A DNA stretch of 19,532 bases from Porphyromonadaceae bacterium (GTDB lineage: Bacteria; Bacteroidota; Bacteroidia; Bacteroidales; Paludibacteraceae), in contig CAJPNS010000025.1 in the NCBI GenBank assembly GCA_905372135.1, forward strand, positions 1 through 19,532. Reading direction: 5' to 3'. Within the stretch, counting starts at the first letter, position 1. The number at the start of each line of letters is the position of its first letter. Below are positions 8,180-15,252 of this stretch, piece by piece. The position numbers were made by a program, and so were the translations under genes. Under the pieces are notes generated by a model. The model saw nothing but the letters and a program-made list of their open reading frames with translations, ran no database searches and was not told the origin of the DNA.

Positions 8180-8509
8180 ATGGCTTTCAGGTTCAAGCAG
8201 TTTAGTGTAAAGCAAGAGCGGTCGGCTATGAAGGTCGGCACCGACGGGGTTTTGCTCGGAGCGTGGTGCAATGTCGACGATGCCCGCCGTGTGCTCGACA
8301 TAGGTACGGGCACAGGTCTTCTGTCGCTTATGGTATCCCAGCGCAACCCCGATGTTACTGTCGATGCCGTTGAAATTGACCCCGAGGCGGCAGACGAAGC
8401 CCGCGAAAATGTCTGTGCCTCGAAGTTTAGAGATGCGATTAAAGTATTCAATATGTCGATACAGGATTTTACCCGATACAAAACAAACCCACAACAAACT
8501 AAATATTAA
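8180..8509 (+). pseudogene. trmN6: Truncated tRNA1(Val) adenine-37 N6-methyltransferase (TrmN6/YfiC)
   Basis: Intact TrmN6 methylates A37 of tRNA1-Val and is about 235-245 residues long; this frame stops after 109. The N-terminal half is well kept: FRFKQFSVKQERSAMKVGTD, the SAM motif I VLDIGTGTGLLSLM (38-51), and the acidic motif II VEIDPEAADEARENV (64-78). The catalytic NPPY motif and everything after it are missing. From position 8476, at Arg99, the sequence changes sharply: there is no G for 55 bases, up to the pyrF start codon. The last ten codons therefore look like an A/C-rich untranslated leader read by chance rather than enzyme. I infer a deletion joining trmN6 to the pyrF leader. Without NPPY the product should not methylate. 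It could be kept as a spacer in the pyr operon, or the product could have another use; a fresh sequencing or assembly error also remains possible. Confidence 0.8.
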
Positions 8510-8528
8510 TCAAATACACCACAATAAT
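8477..8528 (+). promoter_or_regulatory. G-free leader upstream of pyrF
   Basis: No G occurs from 8476 to 8530. The stretch is rich in A and C and ends at the pyrF ATG at 8529. A-rich, G-poor sequence before start codons is typical of Bacteroidetes leaders, which rarely use a Shine-Dalgarno site. It overlaps the last codons of the truncated trmN6. I see no TAnnTTTG box here, so pyrF probably depends on read-through from pyrK. Confidence 0.5.
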
Positions 8529-9221
8529 ATGAAAGACGTAATAATAGCCCTCGACTTCCCCGATAGGGCGAAGACACTCGGATTTTTAGACCGTTTCACC
8601 GACCGCAAACCCTTCGTAAAGGTCGGTATGGAGCTTTTCTATGCCGAAGGACACTGCCTCGTGGAGGAGATAAAGAGGCGTGGACACAACATTTTTCTCG
8701 ACCTCAAGTTGCACGATATTCCCAATACCGTCGGCAGTGCTATGAAGGTTATCGGGGAGCTTGGTGTGGATATGGTCAATGTCCACGCCGCAGGAGGAAG
8801 GGCTATGATGAAAGCCGCTGCCGAAGGTTTGGCTCTGAGCGGACATAAAACGATATTGATAGCCGTTACTCAGCTTACATCGACCTCGCAGGAGATGCTC
8901 GAGAACGAACTTCTTATATCGAAGCCCATCGAAGAGGTCATCGCTCACTATGCCCGTAATGCGAAAGCCGCCGGGCTGAGTGGCGTAGTCTGCTCGCCGC
9001 TCGAAGCCGCTATCGTCAAAGAGGCGTGTGGGAGCGACTTCCTCGCCGTTACGCCCGGTATACGGTTTGCCGACGGCGAAAGCAACGACCAAGTACGTAT
9101 CACCACACCCGCCGACGCTCGCCGACGCGGAGCAGACTTTATCGTAGTGGGACGCCCCATTACCAAAGCCGAAGACCCTGTGGTAGCCTACCAGAGATGT
9201 GTCGCCGACTTTTTGGGATAA
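8529..9221 (+). CDS. pyrF: Orotidine 5'-phosphate decarboxylase, type I
   Basis: PyrF decarboxylates OMP to UMP, the last step of UMP synthesis. The 230-residue protein starts MKDVIIALDFPDRAK and carries the catalytic residues in the expected places: Asp9, Lys31 (FVKVGMELFY), and Asp58, Lys60 and Asp63 in DLKLHDIPNTV. These positions are shifted by two from the Bacillus enzyme as I remember it. Its short length and LKLHDIPNTV sequence make it the type I form found in Firmicutes; from memory Bacteroides species mostly carry the longer type II form (about 270 residues). That could mean a transferred or replaced gene, but this is inference. It follows the truncated trmN6 after 19 bp. The open frame upstream of 8529 has no family similarity. 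Confidence 0.95.
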   Translation: MKDVIIALDFPDRAKTLGFLDRFTDRKPFVKVGMELFYAEGHCLVEEIKRRGHNIFLDLKLHDIPNTVGSAMKVIGELGVDMVNVHAAGGRAMMKAAAEGLALSGHKTILIAVTQLTSTSQEMLENELLISKPIEEVIAHYARNAKAAGLSGVVCSPLEAAIVKEACGSDFLAVTPGIRFADGESNDQVRITTPADARRRGADFIVVGRPITKAEDPVVAYQRCVADFLG

Positions 9222-9261
9222 AAAACGTACTGCCTGCGTACAGCGATAGAATTATTTTTAC

Positions 9262-9269
9262 TAACTTTG
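9262..9269 (+). promoter_or_regulatory. Promoter -7 box for the CoA-transferase gene
   Basis: TAACTTTG matches TAnnTTTG exactly, 33 bp before the ATG at 9303. It is followed by GCATCCG and a T4A7 tract, an arrangement nearly repeated ahead of the M16 peptidase (10989). No TTG is seen at the -33 spacing. Confidence 0.6.
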
Positions 9270-9302
9270 CATCCGTTATTTTAAAAAAATAGTTTACAGG
9301 TA

Positions 9303-10784
9303 ATGAGGTACAAAGTTATTACGGCAGACCAAGCGGCTGCATTAATTCACAATGGAGATATTGTAGGTTTCAGCGGATTTACGCCTGCGGGGGCACCCAG
9401 CGTGGTACCCGATGCTATTGCACGGCGAGCCGAAGAGCTACACGCCAAGGGCGAAGAGTTTAAGATTGGTGTCTATACGGGAGCTTCTACGGGAGATATG
9501 TTAGACGGGTCGTTGGCAAGGAGTAAAGCGGTGATATTCCGCACGCCTTATCAGTCGAATAGCAATATGCGTGAGTCTATCAACAAAGGTGAGGTATCGT
9601 ATTTCGATATGCACCTGTCGCATCTGGCTCAAGAGATTCGTTACGGTTTTCTCCCACACCCGAAATACGCCGTTGTGGAAGCCTGTCGCCTCTCTGACGA
9701 CGGTAGCATGGTGCTTACCGCAGGTGTCGGTATTACTCCCACTATCTGCCAAATGGCAGAACACATCATTGTGGAACTCAACGAGGCAATGCCCGCCTCG
9801 CTCGAAGGTATTCACGATATATATCAACCGCTCGACCCGCCGTCGAGAGAAGCTATCCCCGTGTGCCACGTGAGCGATAGAGCAGGCGATACGGTAATCA
9901 AGGTCGACCCGGCGAAAATCATAGGTGTGGTTAAAACAAACGTACCCAACACTATAAAACCCTTTGCCGACGTCGACGAAGTAACCTCGACTATCGGCAG
10001 CAACGTGGCGCTTTTCCTCGAACACGAGCTGAAAGCGGGTCGTATTCCGAAGACGTTCCTGCCCATACAGTCGGGCGTGGGCAATATCGCCAATGCGGTG
10101 CTCGGTTCGCTCGGCTCGAACGACCACATTCCGCCGTTCGATATGTATACCGAGGTGATACAAGACGCCGTTATCGGGCTTATCAAGAAAGGTAAAGTGA
10201 AGTTCGTCAGCGGCTGCTCGCTTACCGTCTCCGCCGACGTAATGAAGCAGATAACCGACGAGATAGATATGTTCAAACGCCATATCGTACTCCGTCCGCA
10301 GGAGATTTCGAACAATCCCGAGATAGTACGCCGTCTCGGACTGATTACGATAAACACCGCTCTGGAAGCAGATATACTCGGCAACATCAATTCCACTCAC
10401 GTCTTGGGCACCAAGATGATGAACGGTCTTGGCGGTTCGGGCGACTTCACAAGGAATGCATACATATCGATATATACCTGTCCCTCTGTGGCGAAAGGAG
10501 GCAAAATCAGCGCTATCGTGCCGATGGTATCGCACGTCGACCACAGCGAACACTCTGTGAAGGTGCTTATCACCGAGCAAGGTATAGCCGACCTTCGCGG
10601 AAAGTCGCCCCGTGAGCGTGCCAAAGCCATCATCGACAATTGCGTGCACCCCGACTACAAAGACTCTCTCAGAGAATATCTGGCAAAAACTCCCGCAGGA
10701 CAGACTCCTATTGACCTCTATCGTTGTTTCGATATGCACAAGGCATTTATGGAAACGGGCGATATGCGTAATGCGAAGTTTTAA
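9303..10784 (+). CDS. Succinyl-CoA:acetate CoA-transferase family protein (acetyl-CoA hydrolase/transferase)
   Basis: Members of this family move CoA between carboxylic acids and are used in acetate, succinate and propionate metabolism of fermenting Bacteroidales. The 493-residue protein covers the whole family: an N-terminal half from MRYKVITADQAAALIHNGD, and a C-terminal half with GSGDFTRNAYISIYTCPSVA, VPMVSHVDHSEHSVKVLITE and GIADLRGKSPRERA. The Glu at residue 284 in YTEVIQD is the likely catalytic glutamate, by analogy with Glu294 of the AarC enzyme; I have not aligned them. The preferred acyl donor and acceptor (succinate, acetate or propionate) cannot be told from the sequence. The gene is a single transcription unit with its own promoter (9262-9269) and terminator (10805-10846), next to but not part of the pyr cluster. 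Confidence 0.92.
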   Translation: MRYKVITADQAAALIHNGDIVGFSGFTPAGAPSVVPDAIARRAEELHAKGEEFKIGVYTGASTGDMLDGSLARSKAVIFRTPYQSNSNMRESINKGEVSYFDMHLSHLAQEIRYGFLPHPKYAVVEACRLSDDGSMVLTAGVGITPTICQMAEHIIVELNEAMPASLEGIHDIYQPLDPPSREAIPVCHVSDRAGDTVIKVDPAKIIGVVKTNVPNTIKPFADVDEVTSTIGSNVALFLEHELKAGRIPKTFLPIQSGVGNIANAVLGSLGSNDHIPPFDMYTEVIQDAVIGLIKKGKVKFVSGCSLTVSADVMKQITDEIDMFKRHIVLRPQEISNNPEIVRRLGLITINTALEADILGNINSTHVLGTKMMNGLGGSGDFTRNAYISIYTCPSVAKGGKISAIVPMVSHVDHSEHSVKVLITEQGIADLRGKSPRERAKAIIDNCVHPDYKDSLREYLAKTPAGQTPIDLYRCFDMHKAFMETGDMRNAKF

Positions 10785-10804
10785 CTGAGGTATTTTGATA
10801 TTAC

Positions 10805-10846
10805 AAAGACGGTTGATCATTTTCGTATAAATGGTTAGCCGTTTTT
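10805..10846 (+). terminator. Terminator after the CoA-transferase gene
   Basis: The arm at 10809-10822 (acggttgatcattt) pairs with 10829-10842 (aaatggttagccgt) over 14 positions when G-U pairs are allowed, around a 6-nt loop. The flanking aaag and tttt lengthen it to 18 pairs, and a T-rich tail follows. It starts 20 bp after the stop codon. Confidence 0.75.
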
Positions 10847-10988
10847 ATTGTATGTATATAGTGCTAAAAATAAAGTATTTATATGCCCGAAAAGACGTAA
10901 GTACTTTTCTCTAAAAAACACTCACGATTTTTTGCCTTGCGATACTACGGCAACGGTAGAATACGTCGCCCGTGTCGGAATTTATTAC

Positions 10989-10996
10989 TAACTTTG
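10989..10996 (+). promoter_or_regulatory. Promoter -7 box for the M16 peptidase gene
   Basis: TAACTTTG, an exact -7 match, lies 31 bp before the ATG. It is followed by GCAGCCG and a T3A7 run that mirror the CoA-transferase leader. I see no TTG at the usual -33 distance. Confidence 0.6.
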
Positions 10997-11027
10997 CAGC
11001 CGCTTTAAAAAAACAATTTACCGAATT

Positions 11028-13955
11028 ATGTTAAAAAGAAATCTATTTTTATCTCTCTTTGCGATAGCTTTATCGCTTAGTGTTTACGGGCAAACTTATC
11101 AATGGAAAGAAGCCCGAAGTGGCGGTTACACCTACAAATATGTAACCCACGACCCTACGAATGCAAGGTTTTATACCCTTCGTAACGGTCTTACCGTTAT
11201 CCTCAGTCCTACCAACAAAGAGCCACGTATACAGTGCTATATGGCTGTGAAGGCAGGTAGCAAGACCGACCCTGCCACCAATACCGGGCTGGCTCATTAC
11301 CTCGAGCATCTTTTGTTTAAAGGTACCGACAAATACGGTTCGCTCGACTGGGAAAAAGAGCGTAAAGAACTCGATAAAATCGACGACCTTTACGAGCAAT
11401 ACAACAAAACCAAAGATGCCGACCGGCGTAAGGCTATCTATAAAAAAATCGACTCCGTATCGGGTGTTGCCAGCAAGTACGCCATCGCCAACGAGTACGA
11501 CAAAATGATGACCTCTATGGGCGCACAAGGTACAAACGCTTTCACCTCTTTCGAGAAGACCGTCTATACCGACGACGTGCCTGCCAATGCTTTGGATAAA
11601 TATATTACCGTACAGGCGGAGCGTTTCCGCAACCCCGTGCTGCGTATCTTCCATACCGAGCTCGAAGCCGTTTACGAAGAGAAAAACCGTACTCTCGACA
11701 ACGACGGCAGGCAGGTATTCGAGACCCTTTTTGCCAATATGTTCAAGAAGCACAATTACGGTCTGCAGACTACAATCGGTACTGTCGAACACCTGAAGAA
11801 CCCATCGTTGCACGAGATACGCAAGTACTTCAAAACTTACTATGTGCCAAACAATATGGCTATCGTTCTTTCGGGCGATTTCAATCCCGACGAGGTTATC
11901 GCCAAAATAGACAAGGCATTCTCGTATATGGAATATAAAGATGTGCCGAAATATACCTTCGAAAAAGAAGACCCTATCACTGCTCCTATTGTTAGAGAGG
12001 TCGTAGGACCCGATGCCGAGAGCGTATCTATCGCTTACCGTCTGCCGGGTAATCAGGAAAAAGATGCTCTCTTAGCCGATTTGGTAGGCGAGATACTCAC
12101 CAACGGCGAAGCAGGTCTGATAGACCTCAATCTGGTAAAAAAACAAAAGTTGTTGGGAGCAAGTGCATTTAATTGGGCTTTGATAGACTACGGTGTGCTG
12201 TGGCTCTCGGGACGACCGTCGCAAGGACAGTCGTTGGAGCAGGTCAAAGACCTTATGTTAAACGAAATAGAGAATCTGAAAAAAGGCAATTTCGACGACG
12301 ACCTGATACCTTCTATCGTAAATAATATTAAGAAAAGAATTATCCAAAGTACTGAAAGTTACAGTGGTAGAGCCTATATGCTTAGGGATGCCTTTACCGA
12401 TAATCTCGATTGGAGAGACCAGGTAGCCTACGTTAACGATATTTCGAAGATAAAGAAGCAAGATGTCGTTGCTTTTGCCAATAAGTACCTCGGCAACAAC
12501 TATGTAGCGGTCTACAAAAAGCAGGGGCAACGCACTGATATAGAGAAGATAGAGAAGCCCGCCATTACCCCCGTCGAAACCAATGCCGACAAGCAGTCTG
12601 CCTTCGTAAAGATGGTCAACGATATGCCGAGTACTCCCGTTTCGCCCGTTTTCTTGGATTACAACAAAGACTTGCAGAAATCCAAACTTGGCAAAGCCGA
12701 AGTGCTATACGTGCAGAACAAAGATAATGACCTCTATCGTCTGAGATTCCGTTACAAAATAGGTTCTCTCAACGACCTCAAGATGCCTTTGGCAGCCGAT
12801 TATATCGAGTTCTTGGGTACCGATAAGAAGTCTGCCGAGCAGATTTCCAAAGAGTTCTATAAGATAGCCTCAAGTTTCCGTATCTCCGTCGGAGAAGAGT
12901 ATACCACCGTTACTATCGAAGGACTGCAAGAAAACTTCGAGGCAGCCGTAAAACTCTACGAAGACTTGGTACTCAACGTCAAAGCCGACAACGAGGCTCT
13001 GGCAGCTCTCAAAGCCCGTCTCACCAAATCGCGTACCGACGCCAAAGCCAACCGTGCTACCATTATGCAAGCACTCACTTCCTATGCTCTGTATGGCGCA
13101 AAGAATAAATTCAACAACCGACTCTCTGATGCCGAAATAGAATCTGTTACTGCCAAAGAGTTGGTAGATAGAGTCAAAAACCTGAACAACGTAGAGCAAA
13201 CCGTCATCTACTACGGACCCTCTACACTTGCAGAGCTCACGGCTAAGCTGAAACCTCTGCATAAAGTGCCTGCAACGTTTGCAAAAGTAGCTCCTAAAAA
13301 AGAGTTCAAGCAGGTAGAGCAGACCAAAAATCAGGTACTCTTTACCGATTACGAAATGGTACAAGCCGAAACCCGCTGGATACGCAACACGAATACATAC
13401 AACCCTGCTGAAAACACTGTTATAAGTGTATTCAACAACTATTTCGGTGGTGGAATGGGCTCGCTTGTGTTCCAGACCATTCGCGAAAGTAAAGCCTTGG
13501 CTTACAGTACTTATGGTTTTTATGTCTTCCCGAGAAAAAAAGCCGATAAATACTATATGATGGCATACGTCGGTGCTCAGGCTGATAAATTCGTAGAAGC
13601 GGTTGCCGCTATGAACGAACTCCTGACTACTATGCCCGAACTGCCTGCCAATCTCGATTTGGCTAAGGTACAGCTCAAAAAAGAGATACAGACCGAACGT
13701 ATCACCCAAGACGATATTATTTACGATTATATCAAAGCAAAAGACTTGGGGCTGAACGAGGATATCCGTAAGACCATTTATCAGAATTTGGATAATATCT
13801 CTATGAAAGATATTCGGACGTTCCACGATACTTATCTGTCGAAGAAGCCTTATACTTACGTGGTTCTGGCTTCCGAAGAAAAGCTCTCGAAAGAGGAGTT
13901 GCAGAAAATAGGAGAGTTCCGAAAACTCTCGTTAGAAGAACTTTTCGGATATTGA
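11028..13955 (+). CDS. Secreted M16 family zinc metallopeptidase (pitrilysin/insulinase type)
   Basis: The 975-residue protein begins with a Sec signal peptide (MLKRNLFLSLFAIALSLSVYG, probable cut before QTYQW), so it should act in the periplasm or be membrane-associated there. The inverted zinc motif HxxEH is HYLEH at 90-94 (His90, Glu93, His94). In TELEAVYEEKN the Glu pair seven apart (211 and 218) fits the pitrilysin pattern, with Glu218 the likely third zinc ligand. Between these lies an insert of about 50 charged residues (DWEKERKELDKIDDLYEQYN and on), which I recall as usual in the Bacteroidetes members. The C-terminal half repeats the M16 fold without HxxEH, as expected for the non-catalytic domain; FGGGMGSLVFQTIRESKALAY is typical of that half. 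The substrate is unknown. The gene stands alone. Confidence 0.95.
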   Translation: MLKRNLFLSLFAIALSLSVYGQTYQWKEARSGGYTYKYVTHDPTNARFYTLRNGLTVILSPTNKEPRIQCYMAVKAGSKTDPATNTGLAHYLEHLLFKGTDKYGSLDWEKERKELDKIDDLYEQYNKTKDADRRKAIYKKIDSVSGVASKYAIANEYDKMMTSMGAQGTNAFTSFEKTVYTDDVPANALDKYITVQAERFRNPVLRIFHTELEAVYEEKNRTLDNDGRQVFETLFANMFKKHNYGLQTTIGTVEHLKNPSLHEIRKYFKTYYVPNNMAIVLSGDFNPDEVIAKIDKAFSYMEYKDVPKYTFEKEDPITAPIVREVVGPDAESVSIAYRLPGNQEKDALLADLVGEILTNGEAGLIDLNLVKKQKLLGASAFNWALIDYGVLWLSGRPSQGQSLEQVKDLMLNEIENLKKGNFDDDLIPSIVNNIKKRIIQSTESYSGRAYMLRDAFTDNLDWRDQVAYVNDISKIKKQDVVAFANKYLGNNYVAVYKKQGQRTDIEKIEKPAITPVETNADKQSAFVKMVNDMPSTPVSPVFLDYNKDLQKSKLGKAEVLYVQNKDNDLYRLRFRYKIGSLNDLKMPLAADYIEFLGTDKKSAEQISKEFYKIASSFRISVGEEYTTVTIEGLQENFEAAVKLYEDLVLNVKADNEALAALKARLTKSRTDAKANRATIMQALTSYALYGAKNKFNNRLSDAEIESVTAKELVDRVKNLNNVEQTVIYYGPSTLAELTAKLKPLHKVPATFAKVAPKKEFKQVEQTKNQVLFTDYEMVQAETRWIRNTNTYNPAENTVISVFNNYFGGGMGSLVFQTIRESKALAYSTYGFYVFPRKKADKYYMMAYVGAQADKFVEAVAAMNELLTTMPELPANLDLAKVQLKKEIQTERITQDDIIYDYIKAKDLGLNEDIRKTIYQNLDNISMKDIRTFHDTYLSKKPYTYVVLASEEKLSKEELQKIGEFRKLSLEELFGY

Positions 13956-13964
13956 CCCTACGTC

Positions 13965-13991
13965 CGATAATACCTTTGCGGTGTATTATCG
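13965..13991 (+). other. Small hairpin after the M16 peptidase gene
   Basis: cgataatac (13965-13973) pairs perfectly with gtattatcg (13983-13991) around a 9-nt loop. There is no T-tract, so on its own it is not a standard terminator; the stronger one follows at 14007. The loop side contains TACCTTTG, a match to the -7 box, but without a clear -33 partner. Confidence 0.4.
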
Positions 13992-14006
13992 TATAATTAA
14001 AATATG

Positions 14007-14044
14007 AAAGCGTAGTACTTTGAGTAGTGCTGCGCTTTTGTTTT
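14007..14044 (+). terminator. Terminator after the M16 peptidase gene
   Basis: aaagcgtagtact (14007-14019) pairs with agtgctgcgcttt (14026-14038) over 13 positions, two of them G-U, around a 6-nt loop. T-rich sequence (tgtttt) follows. It begins 51 bp after the stop. Confidence 0.75.
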
Positions 14045-14097
14045 ACCCGAAAAATAGGATTGTTGATGAGGTGTATGTAGTTAATAATGAGCGGTTT

Positions 14098-14128
14098 TTG
14101 TTGTTCGCGGAAAAAACACTTACCTTTG
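14098..14128 (+). promoter_or_regulatory. Promoter for the 156-residue cysteine-rich protein
   Basis: A TTG (14098-14100) is followed after 20 nt by the exact -7 box TACCTTTG (14121-14128). The predicted start leaves a leader of about 65 nt, which contains a small 6-bp hairpin (14142-14156, cgtatt/aatacg). Confidence 0.65.
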
Positions 14129-14200
14129 CACAAGATAAAACCGTATTCGTAATACGCGATTTCGGATAATTAGTATAAACACTGTAAAAATGAGAATGTT

Positions 14201-14671
14201 ATGAATGTATGTCCCGAATGTTATTCTGTGTATGGAAGGATTACCCCGTTGTTGAACCCTGAGGATTGCCTGCGAAACCATCGGCAGTATATTTGTTCTA
14301 CGTGTGGCAGGCATATATGTGCCGCCGTCGATGAAAGTGGGAGGTTTAGAGCTCTCTTCCCGATGAGGTCGCTTGCGATAGCGAAGCTATATCTGCGGTC
14401 GGCTGAGGTTATCTTTCAGCGACCTTGTGGAATATACGAGATAGAGAGTAAAAACGGCAGGAAACTGTATAAAATATTCTCCTCCGTCGACGAATTGGAC
14501 AGTTATCTGAAGAAAAACAAAGACAAAACGTGTACTACACGGCAACCTCTCTTCGAGACTATCCGGTACAAGGGCTGCCACAGCAGTCAACTGCGTATGA
14601 TATCTGCCGAAGAGGTAGATACATATATGAAAGAACGCCGAGAGGAGTCTAAGGAGTGGCGTGAAAAATAA
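14201..14671 (+). CDS. Uncharacterised cysteine-rich protein, likely zinc-binding
   Basis: I do not recognise a named family. The 156-residue product has two CxxC pairs near the N-terminus: C4xxC7 (NVCPECY) and C32xxC35 (ICSTCGRHIC). Cys23, His27, His38 and Cys40 lie nearby, a pattern fitting a zinc ribbon. The middle (SLAIAKLYLRSAEV, CGIYEIESKNGRKLYKIFSS) and the YLKKNKDK segment look like an ordered domain. The C-terminus is charged and probably helical (from about SAEEVD). There is no signal or membrane segment, so it should be cytoplasmic. From memory, similar short proteins occur in gut anaerobes of both Bacteroidetes and Firmicutes, but I cannot confirm this. It has its own promoter (14098-14128) and no partner gene on its strand. 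A five-codon frame (14190-14204, counting its stop) overlaps the start codon as ATGA. Confidence 0.8.
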   Translation: MNVCPECYSVYGRITPLLNPEDCLRNHRQYICSTCGRHICAAVDESGRFRALFPMRSLAIAKLYLRSAEVIFQRPCGIYEIESKNGRKLYKIFSSVDELDSYLKKNKDKTCTTRQPLFETIRYKGCHSSQLRMISAEEVDTYMKERREESKEWREK

Positions 14672-14675
14672 AAAA

Positions 14676-14703
14676 TCACCTCCCGTCAGCGACGCAGAGG
14701 TGA
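14676..14703 (-). terminator. Terminator for rplS
   Basis: tcacctc (14676-14682) pairs with gaggtga (14697-14703), and an inner cgtc/gacg pair strengthens the hairpin. Read on the minus strand it is followed by a run of T (the A-run at 14664-14675 on the plus strand). This places the terminator about 25 bp after the rplS stop. On the plus strand there is no T-tract, so it may serve the 14201 gene only poorly. Confidence 0.7.
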
Positions 14704-14728
14704 CACCATTATTAAATCATTCTTTTTC

Positions 14729-15082
14729 TTATATCCTTTTCTCTTTGATACGAGCTCTCTTGCCTGTTCTTTCACGTAAGTAGTAGAGTTTTGCTCGTCT
14801 TACTTTACCCACTTTGTTTACTGCGATACTGCTTATAAAAGGCGAATCCATCGGGAAAATTCTTTCAACACCGATATTGTCCGACATTTTACGTACTGTA
14901 AAGCGTTTTTTATCGCCGTGTCCGCATATTTTTATTACTACTCCGCGGTATAGCTGCTCACGTTCTTTGTTACCTTCTTTGATACGGTAAGCAACGGTAA
15001 CAGTATCGCCGCTCTTAAATTTAGGATGTTCTTTGCCTGTTGCAAAAGCCTGTTCTGCAATCTTTACTAAATCTACTTTCAT
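14729..15082 (-). CDS. rplS: 50S ribosomal protein L19
   Basis: L19 sits at the 30S-50S interface of the ribosome. The 117-residue protein starts MKVDLVKIAEQAF, with FKSGDTVTVAYRI, EQLYRGVVIKI, KKRFTVRKMS and GVERIFP in the L19 order. It ends in the basic tail KARIKEKRI, preceded by VGKVRRAKLYYLRERTGKR. I place the start at the ATG at 15082-15080. The frame can be read three codons further upstream to a TTG at 15091, but the ATG matches the family N-terminus. It has its own promoter, a structured leader and a terminator, as expected for a gene that is regulated separately. Confidence 0.97.
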   Translation of the reverse strand: MKVDLVKIAEQAFATGKEHPKFKSGDTVTVAYRIKEGNKEREQLYRGVVIKICGHGDKKRFTVRKMSDNIGVERIFPMDSPFISSIAVNKVGKVRRAKLYYLRERTGKRARIKEKRI

Positions 15083-15110
15083 TGTATTCAATATTTTATA
15101 TTTATCGTTA

Positions 15111-15154
15111 GTGCAACATTCATAGACAACTCTCAGTTCTATCAGCGGTTACAC
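15111..15154 (-). promoter_or_regulatory. Foldable 5' leader of rplS (candidate L19 autoregulatory element)
   Basis: Read on the minus strand, GUGUAAC (15154-15148) can pair with GUUGCAC (15117-15111) as an outer 7-bp stem with one G-U pair. Inside it, AUAGA at 15142-15138 pairs with UCUAU at 15126-15122, extended by AC/GU across a 2-nt bulge and closed by a UGAGA loop. This nested hairpin lies between the predicted transcription start (about 15160) and the start codon. Autoregulatory L19 leaders are known from other bacteria; I could not match this one to a described class. Confidence 0.45.
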
Positions 15155-15165
15155 GAAATAGGGTG

Positions 15166-15197
15166 CAAAATTAATACTTTTCGTCGATATACACAAA
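15166..15197 (-). promoter_or_regulatory. Promoter for rplS
   Basis: On the minus strand TTTG (15197-15194) is followed after 20 nt by TAATTTTG (15173-15166), an exact -33/-7 match. The predicted leader is about 75-80 nt. Confidence 0.7.
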
Positions 15198-15252
15198 TAT
15201 GTATCGTTTTTTATTCTAATTGTTTTTGTAGTGTTGTGAATATAGTTGATAA

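Noticed and set aside
8352..8528. Possible fused frame of 59 residues ahead of pyrF
   Set aside because: It is out of frame with the recognisable trmN6 sequence and carries no family similarity; it is only open by chance.
9501..10820. 439-residue open frame on the minus strand opposite the CoA-transferase gene
   Set aside because: The plus-strand protein is a full, recognisable family member. The opposite frame has no domain character and is explained by codon bias keeping stops out of the complementary frame.
12870..13826. 318-residue open frame opposite the M16 peptidase gene
   Set aside because: It lies wholly inside a complete peptidase gene and shows no motif or start context.
15083..15091. 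TTG start three codons upstream of rplS
   Set aside because: The ATG at 15082 gives the standard L19 N-terminus and a normal length; a TTG start is not needed.
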